NCBI RefSeq assembly: GCF_027595985.1
Contig: NC_073302.1
Span: 279,651,116-279,715,115 of the forward strand
Reading direction: 5' to 3'
From: Sorex araneus
Lineage: Eukaryota > Chordata > Mammalia > Eulipotyphla > Soricidae
DNA: 64,000 nt
In this document: piece by piece, positions 1-11,578 of the stretch
Layout: each line of letters begins with the position of its first letter
How positions within the stretch are numbered: position 1 is the first letter of the stretch
The notes under the pieces: generated by a model
The model's database searches: none
Told to the model about the DNA's origin: nothing
The model's input: only the letters and a program-made list of their open reading frames with translations
Made by a program: the position numbers and the translations under genes

Positions 1-299
1 TTGTCTTACTGTCAGAACTTGACATTTGCTAAAGATATTTGCATAGATTTTGGACATAGTTCAAATATATCATATTTTCCAGGCACATGATTTCCATCCC
101 TGTAATTCAGAATGATGTAACTATGGAATGTGTAAACTCCATCAGATAATGTATTTTAAAATATTTGAATATATAATATCTGAATTAATGTATTATTAAA
201 ATTGCATCACTGAGCATTACTAAATATTTGTCATTTGATTAGTGTTGACTAGATTCAAGAGTCTCCTTCAGTTGTTGCTTTAAGAAATTGAAAGCAATT
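1..299. other. AT-rich stretch, nothing recognised
   Basis: No open frame of interest and no repeat that I recognise by eye. Confidence 0.6.
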
Positions 300-475
300 T
301 GGGGAGTGTCCCAAATGGTGTCATAAAGCCTGGGAGCTACTCCCGCGCGTGATTCTAAGCCAGCTGGGCTGGTTGCTCAATGTGAGGGCCCAAGAACGAG
401 CGACTGTGAGCATCTTGCAGTGAGAGCTTATCCAGGACACACTTCTGGTACCCAATCATGCAGAGATATACTTAG
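300..475. other. Unclassified GC-richer block
   Basis: This block is clearly richer in G+C and CpG (for example CCCGCGCG near 343) than its surroundings. It directly precedes a degenerate type A SINE. I do not recognise it. It may be part of an old retroposon. Confidence 0.4.
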
Positions 476-572
476 TGATGCTCAGGAAGCAATGTGGGGA
501 CTGTGATGGAATTTGGGTCATCTGCATCTAAGGTATATGCTTTAAGTCCCATACTCTCTAGTCCAACAAAAC
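476..572 (-). mobile_element. Degenerate type A SINE fragment
   Basis: Read on the minus strand it follows the head of the type A family (see 33850): remnants of the box B region, the GGCAAA core and box A end at about 570. Many substitutions make it an old copy. Confidence 0.4.
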
Positions 573-789
573 TGAATTTCTTCCACCTGTTTTGAAAGCA
601 ATTTTTTATTCTACTTAAAATATTTTACTAGTTCAACATATTCTATTTGGAGACAAAGTAAATCTTCTGAATTTTTGGTATAAGTTAGTAATATTTCTCG
701 GTAGATGTTCTCTTGAGACATATGTTAGATAAATTAATCTCTACTGTGCATTCAAAGTCAAATGAATATATTAGAACACAGCACAGTTT

Positions 790-957
790 ATTTTTTTTTT
801 ATTTTAGGCCACATGCAGTGGTGTTCAAGGGTTATGCTGGCACTGCACTCAGAAACTCCTCCTGGCAGTGTTTAGAGGGACTGTATGGGATGCCATGGAT
901 CAAACCCAGATGGACTCTGTGCAAAGTAAGCAACCTATCACTGTACTATCACTCTAA
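790..957 (-). mobile_element. Type A tRNA-headed SINE
   Basis: The plus strand shows a T-run, then the inverted body (TGGCACTGCACTCAGAAACT) and the inverted tRNA-like head ending in ACTATCACTCTAACCC. This is nearly full length and moderately diverged. The 122-codon frame starting at 713 runs through it and is not a gene. Confidence 0.8.
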
Positions 958-1365
958 CCCAAATATAACTTTTAATGATTATAAAATTAAAACACATATC
1001 AAGATCTTGTGCTTCCATTCTCTTCCTTTAGTTGCTATTGATTTTGTGATCATATGTGTTTTCCAGTTCTTGCATTGCTGAAATATGGTCATGTGACTAT
1101 GGGGCACACATCTGACTATAGTACTACATACTGGACCACATTACCAATAGGTGTTGCACACATTTTAGCTGTGATGTCCATCTGTAGTGCTCAATAGGAG
1201 TTCCTGTGGTTCCCACACTCATGCAACAGTGCTCAGACATTGTTTGAGTTTTCCTCTATAAGCATAGCACACATTAATGTGATGAGTATTATGTACTATT
1301 ATCATCACTGTCATGTTTTATTTGGGAATTATACCCAGAAGTACTCAGGGAATACTTTTTACTTT
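958..1365. other. No feature recognised
   Basis: AT-rich, with chance open frames only. Confidence 0.55.
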
Positions 1366-1470
1366 GTGACTGAGGGATCACGCTTGGTGAGGCTCATGGG
1401 ACCAAATAAAATTGGGTTTGCCAAGTGTGAGGCAAGGAGTCCATCCACTGTACTATCTCTGCAGATCCAA
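1366..1470 (-). mobile_element. Degenerate type A SINE fragment
   Basis: The order TGAGGCTCATGGGACCA, then TGGGTTTGCCAAGTGTGAGG, then CCACTGTACTATCTCTGCAG matches the inverted body and head of type A with many substitutions. It is an old copy without a recognisable A-rich tail. Confidence 0.45.
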
Positions 1471-2354
1471 GGCTTGCACACTTTAACTGTGGGACTCTCA
1501 TATATACATCTTATAAACCTATTGTGGAGGTGGGAGATGCCGAGAGCAGAGCCATCAGGAAAAAGGAACAATTAAACTCATACTTGCAGGGCCCATACTT
1601 AGCCACTTACCAGGAGCTGAGTGTTGCAAATGATTTTTAGTAGAGCACACTGAAACCTAGAGCTTTTAAATAGAGACACTTTGCGTTATACTGCCACGGT
1701 GCTCACCACAGGCCACTGAGTGAGAGCATAGAGCAATTGTTTACAGGCCAGCAATAACCTAGGTACTATTCAAGGTAACAGCCATTGTTACTCTACCATC
1801 CTTGCTCAATAAATGCTCTTAGATCCTTTACTTGATCGCAGAGAATGATGCAGAGCTGAAAGGAGGGTACTCAAGTTGGCAGGTACTTAAACAGAAGACT
1901 TTGAGGGAAGGACATGTGAAGAAAAAGTCACATGGAAGTACAGACAGTGGTGCAGAGAGATATGTATGGTATCAGAAGGAGCAATCACAGTGCTCATCGG
2001 AGACAAAGGATTTCTGAGTCATCTTCCCAGTATAAGCAGATTTACTGGAGCAGGAAGCAAGGGATCTGCCTGCTGAGAAACAAGATGACCAGATCTTCCT
2101 GCTGGACCACTCAAGATGCTATTACACCCTGAGAGCCATTCTGTGCCCCAGACACCCCCAGGTCCCTTCAAATTTCAACATGAGCAGATGAACAACAGAT
2201 CAAGATCAATTTGAGACTGTCTTCATGTGAATCTGAAATTGGAAAAAAATCTTATATAACATTGTCACGATATCATAATTTCTGGACACACTTATCCTCA
2301 AATAATTCACAGTTTATAACTGGAAAGGAATTATAAGGAGGGGCCAAAGACATA
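1471..2354. other. No feature recognised
   Basis: Overlapping small frames at 1832-2132 have no recognisable product. A CTCAATAAATGCTC motif at about 1805 could be the end of a very old L2 or MIR, but too little remains to call it. Confidence 0.5.
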
Positions 2355-2550
2355 TTAGAAAGGCAGGGCAGTTGCTTGCCTGTGTCTGAGTTGAGTTCAT
2401 TCTCTAGCAGTAAACAAAGCAGCATTAAACCATATGGTCTCCGAGCCCTCCCAGGAGTCATTCCTACGCACAGAACCAGGAATAAGCCCTGAGCACTGCT
2501 GGGTGTGCCTCTCCACAAAACTGTGGAAGAAACAAAAAAGAAATTGTGAA
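2355..2550 (+). mobile_element. Type A SINE, diverged
   Basis: A weak tRNA-like head lies near 2360-2400. The better-preserved body follows (CCATATGGTCTCCGAGCC, CCAGGAGTCATTCC, GAGCACTGCTGGGTGTG), then an A-rich end. Confidence 0.6.
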
Positions 2551-4559
2551 GAAAAATATTACTAAGACAAAAGAACCCAAATCCAAGGAATGAAGGAATA
2601 TAATTTTTCTCCTTCTTGTGCACTCGCCTGATTTGTAAGTTTATACATCATGCTTAACTCTAAGTTTCTTGCAATCATAGTGAAAAACTGATGGGGTGTG
2701 AATGTCTGCCGGTATAATCCTTATTTTTACATAAAAGAAATGACCCATGCTATTCAAAGGAAAATATCACTTTTATTCCTACTAACTTCTCAAGTCCAAA
2801 GTGACCTTTTACAAAGCAACATTAAACCCAAGTTATAAGAGATGTCTGTAACAGAAAGTTTATAGGAAACCTAGAAGTTCTTTGATATGACCTTTTCCTA
2901 TGCTCACTCATGATAAAAGAACAAGGAAATACTATTGAAACCACATGGTCTGTTTTCAATTTGTTTGGTATTTTGGTCTCTAATCTTATTGTCTTTGAAA
3001 GGTATTTTGGAACACATATTTCTTTCCATATTTAAATGTAGAACACTGCTGTTCCTCATATATCTATTGCCTTATTTCTTAATTTGAACATAATTTAATA
3101 AAGTTTGCTTAACCTTATGGCTTATGCTTTTATTCTTTTGCTTAAATTTTACATTGTCTTATCCAGAACACTTTCTCCAAATCAGACATTACACAACATA
3201 CATTTTTGCAATGTAGAGATTTAGTTCCCTCTTAAAGTAAATGTAGGAAATTAATAATACCTCAAACTGTACAATTAAGATGCCAACTATTTTAAAAATG
3301 AAATTGCACACTGAGAAAGTGATATAAAAATAAGTCAATTAAGATATTAAGGAAAATGCACACATTCTAACAGTCTATGCATATTATCTATCTACTGCTT
3401 ATTAGATTTTATTTCTTAATGCTAATGTATTATTTTCAAAGCAACTAGATAAAGACTTCAGTTTAAATTCTTTAAATCTCTTTAATCAAGGGACAGAGCT
3501 TGATAGTTTTTGAACCTTATTCTAGCCATAAATGGTGCCAACACCTAAGAAATTGTTCTTCTCAATTAGACACAAATCTCTACTCTTATTTTAGGACTTT
3601 TAATATCAAAAATATTAATTATTTTTAAAAAGTATGGATGATACTATTTGATAAAGAATGGCATCCTCAAGAAGTTGTTGCAGAAGATTGTGGGATGAAC
3701 ACTAGTGAGAGCTTTGAGATTAGTTTTTGCCTGCAGTCTCCTATAACCCAGATGAAGAAATTATATATGATGTGGTTTTCTAGAAAAAAAAAATAATGCT
3801 GAAAGGCCACACTAAATAGTAATACTGCTGAAAGAGTGGCAAAGAGAGACTTCTATAACAAGGTAGTTTGGGGTAGAACTGAAACAGAGGGAGGGAAGTA
3901 GAACACAGAATAACAATCATCTTTTTAAGTTGTTGAAACTAAAGAGAGATTTGAAAGAATGTCTTTGACCTTGGTCTGGAACAGAGTGTAGGCCGACTAG
4001 ATCTCAGGGGACAGAGAGGAGTCTCTTGATTTTGACATCTCAGTGGAAGGTAATTAGTAAAGGTAATTAGATCCCCTCAAAACTCAGCTAACAACATTTA
4101 GAGAGGGTTGTGTTAGTTTTGAATCTTTAAATAAATTTGATGATTTGTAAAATCTAGATGATTTGTAAAAGATTTTGCACCTTAGAGAAAATATACGTTT
4201 CAAAAGTGACTTCTCTAAGTCAGCAATATGGGATAGACAGTAAATACTCTAGAATATGACATAGACAAAAGTTTTAGAATTTTCTCTCTAGTGTCTGTGA
4301 TAAAATAAACTATTATTTGCTACATTTCTTCAGTATAAGTCAGATTGCTTACTTTAAAACAATAAAAAAATCACTGGAGGAAAAAGTGCATGAAATATAG
4401 CCTCCATATAAAATTTCTAAAAGTAAAATTCAGCATATATATTTTTCAGGATATCCCAATCAGTGCTCAAAAGCCCAGAGGTGCCTCACTACAATTCCTG
4501 GATGCCGTGCTCAGTGGCTTAATGCCTGGTCCTAAGAATGAAGTGTCAGGGATCTTCCA
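2551..4559. other. 2-kb AT-rich stretch, nothing recognised
   Basis: Scattered A/T runs (for example 3783-3794) and no convincing repeat, exon or structured RNA. An old, unrecognisable repeat is possible. Confidence 0.55.
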
Positions 4560-4683
4560 TTTCTTCCCAGTGATGTGAGCATTCTCTAGAGATGCATCCG
4601 GAAATGCTTGTGACACCATATGATGCTGGAGAACGAATCTGGGTCTGTCACATACAACCCTGTACAATTTTTCTGGCCCCAAC
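4560..4683 (-). mobile_element. Degenerate type A SINE fragment
   Basis: ACACCATATGATGCTGGAGA followed by CGAATCTGGGTCTGTCACAT and a terminal TTTCTGGCCCC follow the inverted head order of type A. Similar words at 4450-4540 may be the rest of the body. Confidence 0.5.
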
Positions 4684-6039
4684 AATTAGTATGTCTTCAG
4701 TTTTTATTTTGTCTTATTTAGCAGCAATGTGATAATGGTTTCATCATATATATTTATATTCTAGTAGTTTATATTTTAAAAATATATCTTTTCAGGCAAT
4801 ATTAGTTAACTCATAATGCTTCTATATTACTTACTTATAAGAGAATTATTAGATTGCCTTGAAGTATTGCCAAGCCAAATTTCCACACTTTATTTTTTAT
4901 TTACTGCATCCCAAGGATGTGACCATTCTACTAAAATGTTCTATGGCCCCCATAACCCTCTTCAGAAATCATTTTTCCGATGGTGAAGAAAACTATCCCA
5001 TCATATTCCAAGTGGTCCCATTACCCTTCAGATCTTTGATTCCTCTGGCTGATGTTTCAAAGTGAATGAGTAAAATTTGACATGTCCCATTATTTAAATG
5101 GATTTTTTTTCATTTGGCACCACTGTTGCACAACATGATAGGAATGTATCCTCTGTTAAAACATTGGTTCAAAGTTATAATGAAACCAATATCAAAGAGA
5201 AGGAACATATAAGTAAAAGGAGAGTAAAAATATCCCAAGCTGAAGATTGCAGTTTTTTATAGTATCACTGTATGTCTAGCAATATAAATAAAAATAGACT
5301 CTTGCCAATGTTTGTTACTGTAAAATGTATTTAACGGAAAACAAGGTAAAATTTTTACAGAGAGTAAAGTTATATAGCATCTGGAATAATCATTCCTTAT
5401 AAGCAGTTACTGGGAAATCATGAATTTGGGGTAATAAAATGTATATTTAAATTATAGTCTGCTGTATAATATATAAGAACATTTATGTATTTAAAATTTT
5501 AGTTGCCAATGTGAATATTTATTATACAACATATATGGTGTACAGTATATGTATGACATATGCCTTCAGGTTATATTTGAAAAATAAAATATTAAAACAA
5601 GAAATTTAAATGATCAATAAAGATAAATTATTATTGTAAGCAAAATGAGGATATTTAGAGGGCAGAAAACAGACTGTTAAGTCAATTCCTCAAATTTTAG
5701 TATATTTTGCAGTTTCTCAGAAAATCACAAGGAAAAGTATAAATGTAAGGGATTTCAAGTAAAATCAAGTAAATGTCTAGATTTTGCTCACATATTGGGA
5801 TTGAGAGCTTGCAACATTTTAGTGCAAATACCTTGCATGTACAAAATACTAGTTCTGAAAACTATTGAAGAGAATAGGAATATCTTTGTCACCGACATGG
5901 TATATATAGATATTTCAAACATGTAATAATATTTTTTAAAAAATTAAAAACAACAGCCTTTATTACTTGTGTTGATTCTTCTTGAGTGTTCTGGTTCAAA
6001 AAACAGTGACTTGCTTAAGACAACTAGTCTTATTTGACC
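4684..6039. other. AT-rich stretch, nothing recognised
   Basis: Strongly AT-rich from about 5070 to 5990, with short TATA-like runs. No repeat family or exon is recognised. Confidence 0.55.
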
Positions 6040-6560
6040 CACACCCAACACTTAACACCTGGCAACTGTATGGGCCGAGAGCACAGGTGTGTTTCCATTA
6101 GCATTCGAGGTTGTGCTTTTGTCGCCCCCCCCCCCCGGGTATTTACAGCTGCAGTCCTGACCAAAGAAGGGACATACATCTATCCCAGAGGACCACAGGA
6201 TCAGGAGCCCAGGGAATTTTCATTCCCAAGTTGAAGATTATACTCCAAGGAGAGGTTGAAACTGCAATTTGGTTCAGTCTTGGTAAGCTCCTGACCGCTC
6301 CATGTTCTCTGCAGAAAGCCCCTCATTTGGTGCCATTTTGAAGGTGGCGAACGGTAAGTACACCTGGTGTTTGAGAGGCCTGGAGTCCCACGGTAATTCT
6401 TCTCCAACTGGGATGGGACCATCAGCTCCAAAACCTGAAGGTTGTAGAGCTGCTAAGTTCCTGCATTACTCTGGGCGTCTAGTGCTGCTCAGAGATTTCC
6501 ACAAGATCCCCAGAATTGCACCCGCCCAGCACATCTGCTGCACTATCTCCAGGGCCCTTT
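6040..6560. other. Unclassified GC-richer block with a C12 run
   Basis: This half-kilobase is noticeably richer in G+C than its flanks, with a C12 homopolymer at 6125-6136. It contains a paired CAG acceptor and GTAAGTA donor 39 nt apart (6315-6353). I do not recognise a gene or repeat. The last ~80 bases weakly resemble an inverted type A head. Confidence 0.4.
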
Positions 6561-6567
6561 CACTATT

Positions 6568-6748
6568 TTCTTTGTTGTTTTTGTTCTGGAATCACAGCAG
6601 GAAATGCTCAGCGCTTACTGTTGGCTCTTGCATAGCGAACACTCCGGGCATCCTTGGGAACCAGATGGGTTGCCAAGGATTTAAACTGAGGTATCTACGT
6701 GAAAGGCAAATGCCCTAGTTTCTAGGTGTCATACTCTTGCTCTAGCCC
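6568..6748 (-). mobile_element. Type A SINE, nearly full length
   Basis: Inverted orientation: a T-rich start, TGCTCAGCGCTTACTGTTGG, CCAGATGGGTTGCCAAGGAT, AAAGGCAAATGCCCTAG, and an end at CTTGCTCTAGCCC. A 138-codon frame starting at 6302 runs into it and is not a gene. Confidence 0.85.
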
Positions 6749-7232
6749 ACCGCTACTAGTTTTAAGGGAGCCACTCATGAACTGTCCCAGAATTCACTGA
6801 GTTTAGATCCATCAAATAGTCAAGTGCACAAGCAGTGGATTGATGATGAAAAGGCCCACAGGGAGTGAAAAATGATGAGTTCCTAACCAATAGGCATAAA
6901 CTCTCAGCTAAAGAAGAAAAATACACTAGAGAGACATTTTGTTCAGCTTTGTGCAGTTAAATAATAAAGCATTGCAATCTTTAGAAGGAAAAGACCATAA
7001 CATTTAAATTATAAAATAGTTTTTTTTTTTTAATTGTAGAAACAAACTAAAACAACTCCCCTTAAAAATGTACCAGTCAGTCAGGTAAGCCGATTTGGGG
7101 ATGAGAGAGAACCCCGGGCCACCAGTGGTAGGAAGTTGACACAGATAGTGAGGATGGCACTGAAACATTACACCTGCTTAAGTTTCAACTGTGAATAACT
7201 TTGTAAATCACAGTATTTAATAAAATACTTTA
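6749..7232. other. No feature recognised
   Basis: AT-rich with a T-run at 7021-7032. Confidence 0.55.
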
Positions 7233-7427
7233 GGGGCTGGAGCAATAGCACAGTGGGTAGGGCATTTGCCTTGCATGCCACCCACCTGCGTTCAATTCCA
7301 AGCATCCCATACAATCCCCTGAACACTGCCAGGAGTAATTCCTAAGTGCATGAGGCAGGAGTAATCGCTGTGCAATGCTGGGTGTAACCCCAAAAGCAAA
7401 AACAAAAAACCAAACCAAACAAAAAAA
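7233..7427 (+). mobile_element. Type A SINE, full length
   Basis: GGGGCTGGAGCAATAGCACA opens a tRNA-like head with a good box A. The body includes CCAGGAGTAATTCCTAAGTG. The tail is A-rich with C interruptions. Flanking AATACTTTA and AAAACTTTA could be a short target-site duplication. Confidence 0.95.
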
Positions 7428-8394
7428 CTTTAAGAAAAATATAATACAAACCCAACAGGGAGATACCGTGACCACAAAGGCAGTTTGCCCAGGGGAGGCT
7501 TATCTATTGCACTTATGTGTGCGGACCCTCGTGATTTCCCAAATGTGGGAGTCTCAACTGCATATTTGTGGCAGCAAGGGACTGCGTTTGTGTTTTCCCT
7601 GAAAGAAAAAAAAGGTAAAAAAAAATGTAGAATTAGCCTGTCAAAAGTTTAGAAGCATGAAAGTTTACTTTTATACCCTTCTGGATCAGGGACTTCATCT
7701 ACACTCTAAGCCCTGATGTAAGATTGACAAATTGGTAAGGCAAAACTTTGTAAATAAATACTCTTTATGAAACATTTCATGGCCTTCAGCAAAAAATGAT
7801 TTCTTTAGGAGACAAACAACTCAGGTTCAATTTTAAGTCCTGTAGTCAGAAAGTAAGAGTTAAGTGAAAAGTATTGTATGGTGTTTCTCAATTGAATCAG
7901 CTTCTTGTTAAATAACCCTGTTTTGCTTCTGGGTGAAAGTAAGGGCTATAAGAAATGTGTGATTATTGCCTGCAAAATATTAGCAATTGAAAAGCGCTCT
8001 GCCTTAGTAGACGTACATTAGTATACCAGAAATTTAGTGTCTCAAAAGGCAGGCAGAAGGGCCTTAACAAACATAAAATTTTTGAAGTGGTGTTAAAACA
8101 CAAATCTTCATCTTTTAGGCTTTGTGGTCAATCCTTAACAATGAATAACTCCTAAGTGCCACAGTAGTGTCCATGGTCCCAGAGTCTAGTAAGAATCCAA
8201 AAAACTAAATGAGTTAAGAAATAAAGCAAAGTATAAAAGTTCTCAACAATACAACTTTGTATTCTGTGAATCACAACCCCCCCCCAAAAAAAGAAAGAAA
8301 CATGAACTCTACTAAATATGATAAGGACAGTAACATCCATCACTATTGATGAACTTCTCATTTCATGAGGGAAATCTGTATAGAATAATTAATG
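7428..8394. other. No feature recognised
   Basis: The only notable item is a C9 run joined to an A7 run at about 8277-8291. Confidence 0.55.
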
Positions 8395-8520
8395 AGGCAT
8401 GTGACTTTGGTGTTGATACAAGTTCAAACACATGCATTGGATCTGTGGTCCTTGAATAGTGGAGCAATTAATCTTGATTGCAATTTCCTTCCTGTCAAAT
8501 GAGAATAATAGTGCCTCGGG
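8395..8520 (+). mobile_element. MIR-like ancient SINE
   Basis: The order of words fits a diverged MIR: a 'gttcaaa' segment near 8422, a central part, then TTTCCTTCCTGTCAAATGAG and AATAATAGTGCCT. MIR is tRNA-derived and shared by mammals. The call rests on remembered consensus. Confidence 0.55.
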
Positions 8521-9390
8521 ATCAGTCTTTTAGGGAAAGACTAATCTGTTCTATCTGGGCAGATAGAACATTTGTTTCTATCTTCTCAGAAAGTTTTAGA
8601 GAAAAGTATTGCTAGAGCCTATGAATAGCAAAAATTCTCTTTCAACAATAAAAACGGTCATGTATTCAGCACATAGTGCATATTAATAAAAGCTCATGTG
8701 ATTTTGTGCATAAAATGAGATTTTATCAATAAAAATATTCTTAATGTTGTTAAAATTTCTATGCATTCAAAACTTTAATTTGAGTGAAAAATCAAGATTC
8801 TATAAACTATGCTCTCGGAATGTTTTCAGAAAATTCAAAACTTGTGCAAATGCTTGCAATAATGTCTACAGCAAGTAAGAAACAGAGACTTAATCCAGTC
8901 CTCTTATCTGTCTGAAATAAGTAAATATTACTTAAGTATTTCAGTCAGAAATATAATGATAACTCTTCATCCTCATGGCCTGCAATTGAAGCTCCTACTT
9001 TGACTGACTGAGTATTTCCAGGAATTGCCCCCAGGTCCCCTGCTTGGGAGTACCACCCTTCCCCCACCCCCAAAAAAATCAGCAAATGTAATCAAGTAAC
9101 ATCTACAAAGCATTGCTCTCTTGACTCTTTCTATAACAAGTAGAAATGAAAGGCCAACTATCTGTCTCATCTTATTTAAATTTTAGGTTTCAGCAAATTG
9201 TGTTTGTTCACTTATTTGTTTTTGCAGCTAAATATGTTTGCTTGGAAATTGAATAACAGAATAGCTCTTTTTTTGCAAAAAAATTATGAAGGGAGGATTA
9301 CATCTGACCTACTGAAGTCAAAATAAAAAATCTTTCAGGACAAAATTTTACTGCAGACTAAGGCCTCTATCTCTGACTTCTTCAACTTCT
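8521..9390. other. No feature recognised
   Basis: AT-rich. A C-rich patch at 9025-9070 (with CCCCCACCCCC next to an A-run) has no recognised origin. Confidence 0.5.
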
Positions 9391-9610
9391 ACTGCACTGT
9401 AGCACTGCACTGTCGTCCAGTTGTTCTTTGATTTGCTCGAGCGGGCACCAGTATTGTCTCCATTATGAGACTTGTGACTGTTTCTAGCATATCAAATACA
9501 ACACAGGTAGCTTGCCAGGCTCTGCTGTGTGGGCGGGATACTCTCAGTAGCTTGCCGGGCTCTCCAAGAGGGACGGGATAATCGAACCTGGGTTGGCCGT
9601 GTGCAAAGCA
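9391..9610 (-). mobile_element. Type B SINE, 5' truncated
   Basis: Inverted type B body (family described at 35671). The tail repeats are at the left (GCACTGTAGCACTGCACTGT), then TTTGATTTGCTCGAGCGGGC, GCGGGATACTCTCAGTAGCT and the box B region. Homology stops within the head at GTGCAAAGCA, so box A is missing. Confidence 0.95.
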
Positions 9611-9681
9611 TTGAATATTTGTCTGAGATAAATTAAAAATGTTTAAATCAAACATAATTTTAAACTTTTATTTTTCCTTAA

Positions 9682-9744
9682 AATTATTTTGAAGTTTAAA
9701 ACTTCTCATCTTTAGATTTTATTTTTGATTGGTGCTAAATCATT
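9682..9744 (+). repeat. Left copy of a 63-bp direct duplication
   Basis: It matches 10234-10296 at 62 of 63 positions by my alignment. The single difference is GATTGG against GATAGG. The copies start 552 bp apart with a type B SINE in between. Confidence 0.9.
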
Positions 9745-9911
9745 AAAGGATTTTATCCTATCATTAAACATTCTTGGTAATTTTAAGTTATTCAATCTTT
9801 TATATATATTTGAAACATAAAAGCTATTTGAATCTAAAGTATTCATTATCTAGTTAGCAGTTCTCAAAATTTAGCAGTTATTAAAAACACAAGTAACCTT
9901 ATTAGTTATAT

Positions 9912-10160
9912 AGCAGTGTCGATAGCACTGTTGTCCCATTTTCATTGATTTGCTCCAATGGGCACCAGCAATCTCTTCATTGTGAAACTTGTTGTTACTG
10001 TTTTTGGCATATCTAATACACCACACAGAGTTTGCTAGGCTCTGCCATGTGGGCAGGATACTCTCAGTACCTTGCCAGGCTCTCCGAAAGGGACGGAGGA
10101 ATCAAACCTGGGTCGGCCGCATGCAAGGCAAACACCCTACCCGCTGTGCTATCGCTCCAG
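9912..10160 (-). mobile_element. Type B SINE, full length
   Basis: It runs from tail repeats at the left (GTCGATAGCACTGTTGTCCC) through GGGCAGGATACTCTCAGTAC to a complete inverted tRNA-like head ending CTATCGCTCCAG. It lies between the two copies of the 63-bp duplication. Confidence 0.95.
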
Positions 10161-10233
10161 CACAATATATACATATATGTCTGTGAATGTGTATGTGTGC
10201 ATAAATATATAGTTCATATATTATACATGTCAT

Positions 10234-10296
10234 AATTATTTTGAAGTTTAAAACTTCTCATCTTTAGATTTTATTTTTGATAGGTGCTAAATCATT
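10234..10296 (+). repeat. Right copy of a 63-bp direct duplication
   Basis: Nearly identical to 9682-9744. Sequence outside the 63 bp does not match, so the block has sharp ends. Confidence 0.9.
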
Positions 10297-10338
10297 GTTT
10301 TACTGTGCTTTAATTAATTTATTTTTTTATGTTAGTAT

Positions 10339-10596
10339 GAGATGGAGCCATAGCACAGTGGATAGGGCATTTGCCTTGCACAAGGCCGACCCAGGTTCAA
10401 TTCCTCCATCTCTATCAGAGAGCCTGGAAAGAAGCTACTGAGAGTGTCCTGCCCATGCAGCAGAGCCTGGCAAGCTACCCATGGTATATTCAATATGCCA
10501 AAAAACAGTAACAACAAGTCTCACAATCGAGATGTTACTGGTGCCTGCTTGAGCAAATCGAACAACGAGACGACAGTGTTACAGTGCTACAGTGCT
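10339..10596 (+). mobile_element. Type B SINE, full length, with target-site duplication
   Basis: tRNA-like head, type B body and tail (ACAGTGTTACAGTGCTAC). ATGTTAGTAT at 10329-10338 recurs at 10607-10616, with a one-mismatch version at 10597-10606. The repeated copy may reflect slippage at the end of the element. Confidence 0.95.
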
Positions 10597-10824
10597 ATGT
10601 TAGTACATGTTAGTATACGCATTGTTGCTTAAGGAGTATCAAGTTATCCTCTGGGATTGAATTCAGGCCTCACACATTCTTCGTATCTGTCAATATCATT
10701 TGAATCATCTTTCTTTATTGTTGGATACCTGTTGTATTTAGGTATAACTTCTATTAAACTATTTTGATCAAAGGAGATGTAAAGTGAGGCATGACAATCA
10801 AAAAGCATTTTTAAAGAGTATTAG

Positions 10825-10945
10825 TGGTAGAATGTGACATTTGGAAAGTTTCAACTTCCTCATTTATAAAATGAGGTTTAAATTATTTTACCTACCTAAC
10901 AGATCATAATAAATGATATGTTCTTTCTAGTACCTGACATAAATG
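10825..10945 (+). mobile_element. MIR-like ancient SINE, 3' half
   Basis: CTTCCTCATTTATAAAATGA, then TTTTACCTACCTAACAGATC and AATAAATGATATG follow the 3' half of MIR in order. Strongly diverged. Confidence 0.6.
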
Positions 10946-11385
10946 GATTGATTTTCCTATTGGCTAATTTCGTCTTGTACTCCTGACTATATTCATAGGG
11001 GGAAAAATGAATTTGATGATCATAAAGGCCTTGAAAAATATATATAATGACATCTTATAAGTGTTATATACTAATGACTTCACAACGTGAATAAGTAGAA
11101 ATAAATTTATGTTCATTATAACACCTTATAAACGTATTCAAATTTAACTCAGTAATAAATTATTCTTAGTGATGATTTTTATTAATCTTATAAATATTTT
11201 ATATTCAAGATCATGGATTTTACTTGATATACTAGTTTAGTCATTTATTATATTGGTGCAGTTGCAATGTAACTGCAAGTTGCAGCCTATTGCTATGAAT
11301 TAATTTAAATTTTAATCTTTTTCCAGAATTATTCAATTCAGAAGAAATATTACTCTATAGTTATTTCTGTAAAAGTACTTAATAA
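10946..11385. other. AT-rich, small hairpin only
   Basis: TGCAGTT at 11257-11263 pairs with AACTGCA at 11271-11277 around a 7-nt loop. Nothing else is recognised. Confidence 0.5.
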
Positions 11386-11578
11386 GGGGCTGAAGAGATT
11401 GCATAGTGAGTAGGGCATTTGCCTTGCACAAGGCCAGCCTGGGCTCGATTCCCAGCATCCCACATTGTCCCCCAAGCACCGCCAGGAGTAATTCCTGAGT
11501 TCAGAGACAGGAATAACCCCTGAGCATCACTGAGTGTGACCCAAAAAAGCAAAAATAAAATAAATAAAAATAAAATAT
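11386..11578 (+). mobile_element. Type A SINE, full length
   Basis: It opens GGGGCTGAAGAGATTGCATA. The body contains GCACCGCCAGGAGTAATTCC and ends GTGTGACCCAAAAAAGC with an A-rich tail interrupted by T. Lightly to moderately diverged. Confidence 0.95.

Noticed and set aside
713..1081. 122-codon open frame on the plus strand
   Set aside because: It runs through an inverted type A SINE and has no recognisable domain or codon bias.
6302..6718. 138-codon open frame
   Set aside because: Its second half is an inverted type A SINE and the first half is unclassified sequence without protein similarity that I recognise.
11250..11290. TTGGTGCA words suggesting a mariner (MADE1-like) terminal repeat
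   Set aside because: Only the first nine bases fit, no second terminal repeat was found, and the small hairpin there has a different sequence.
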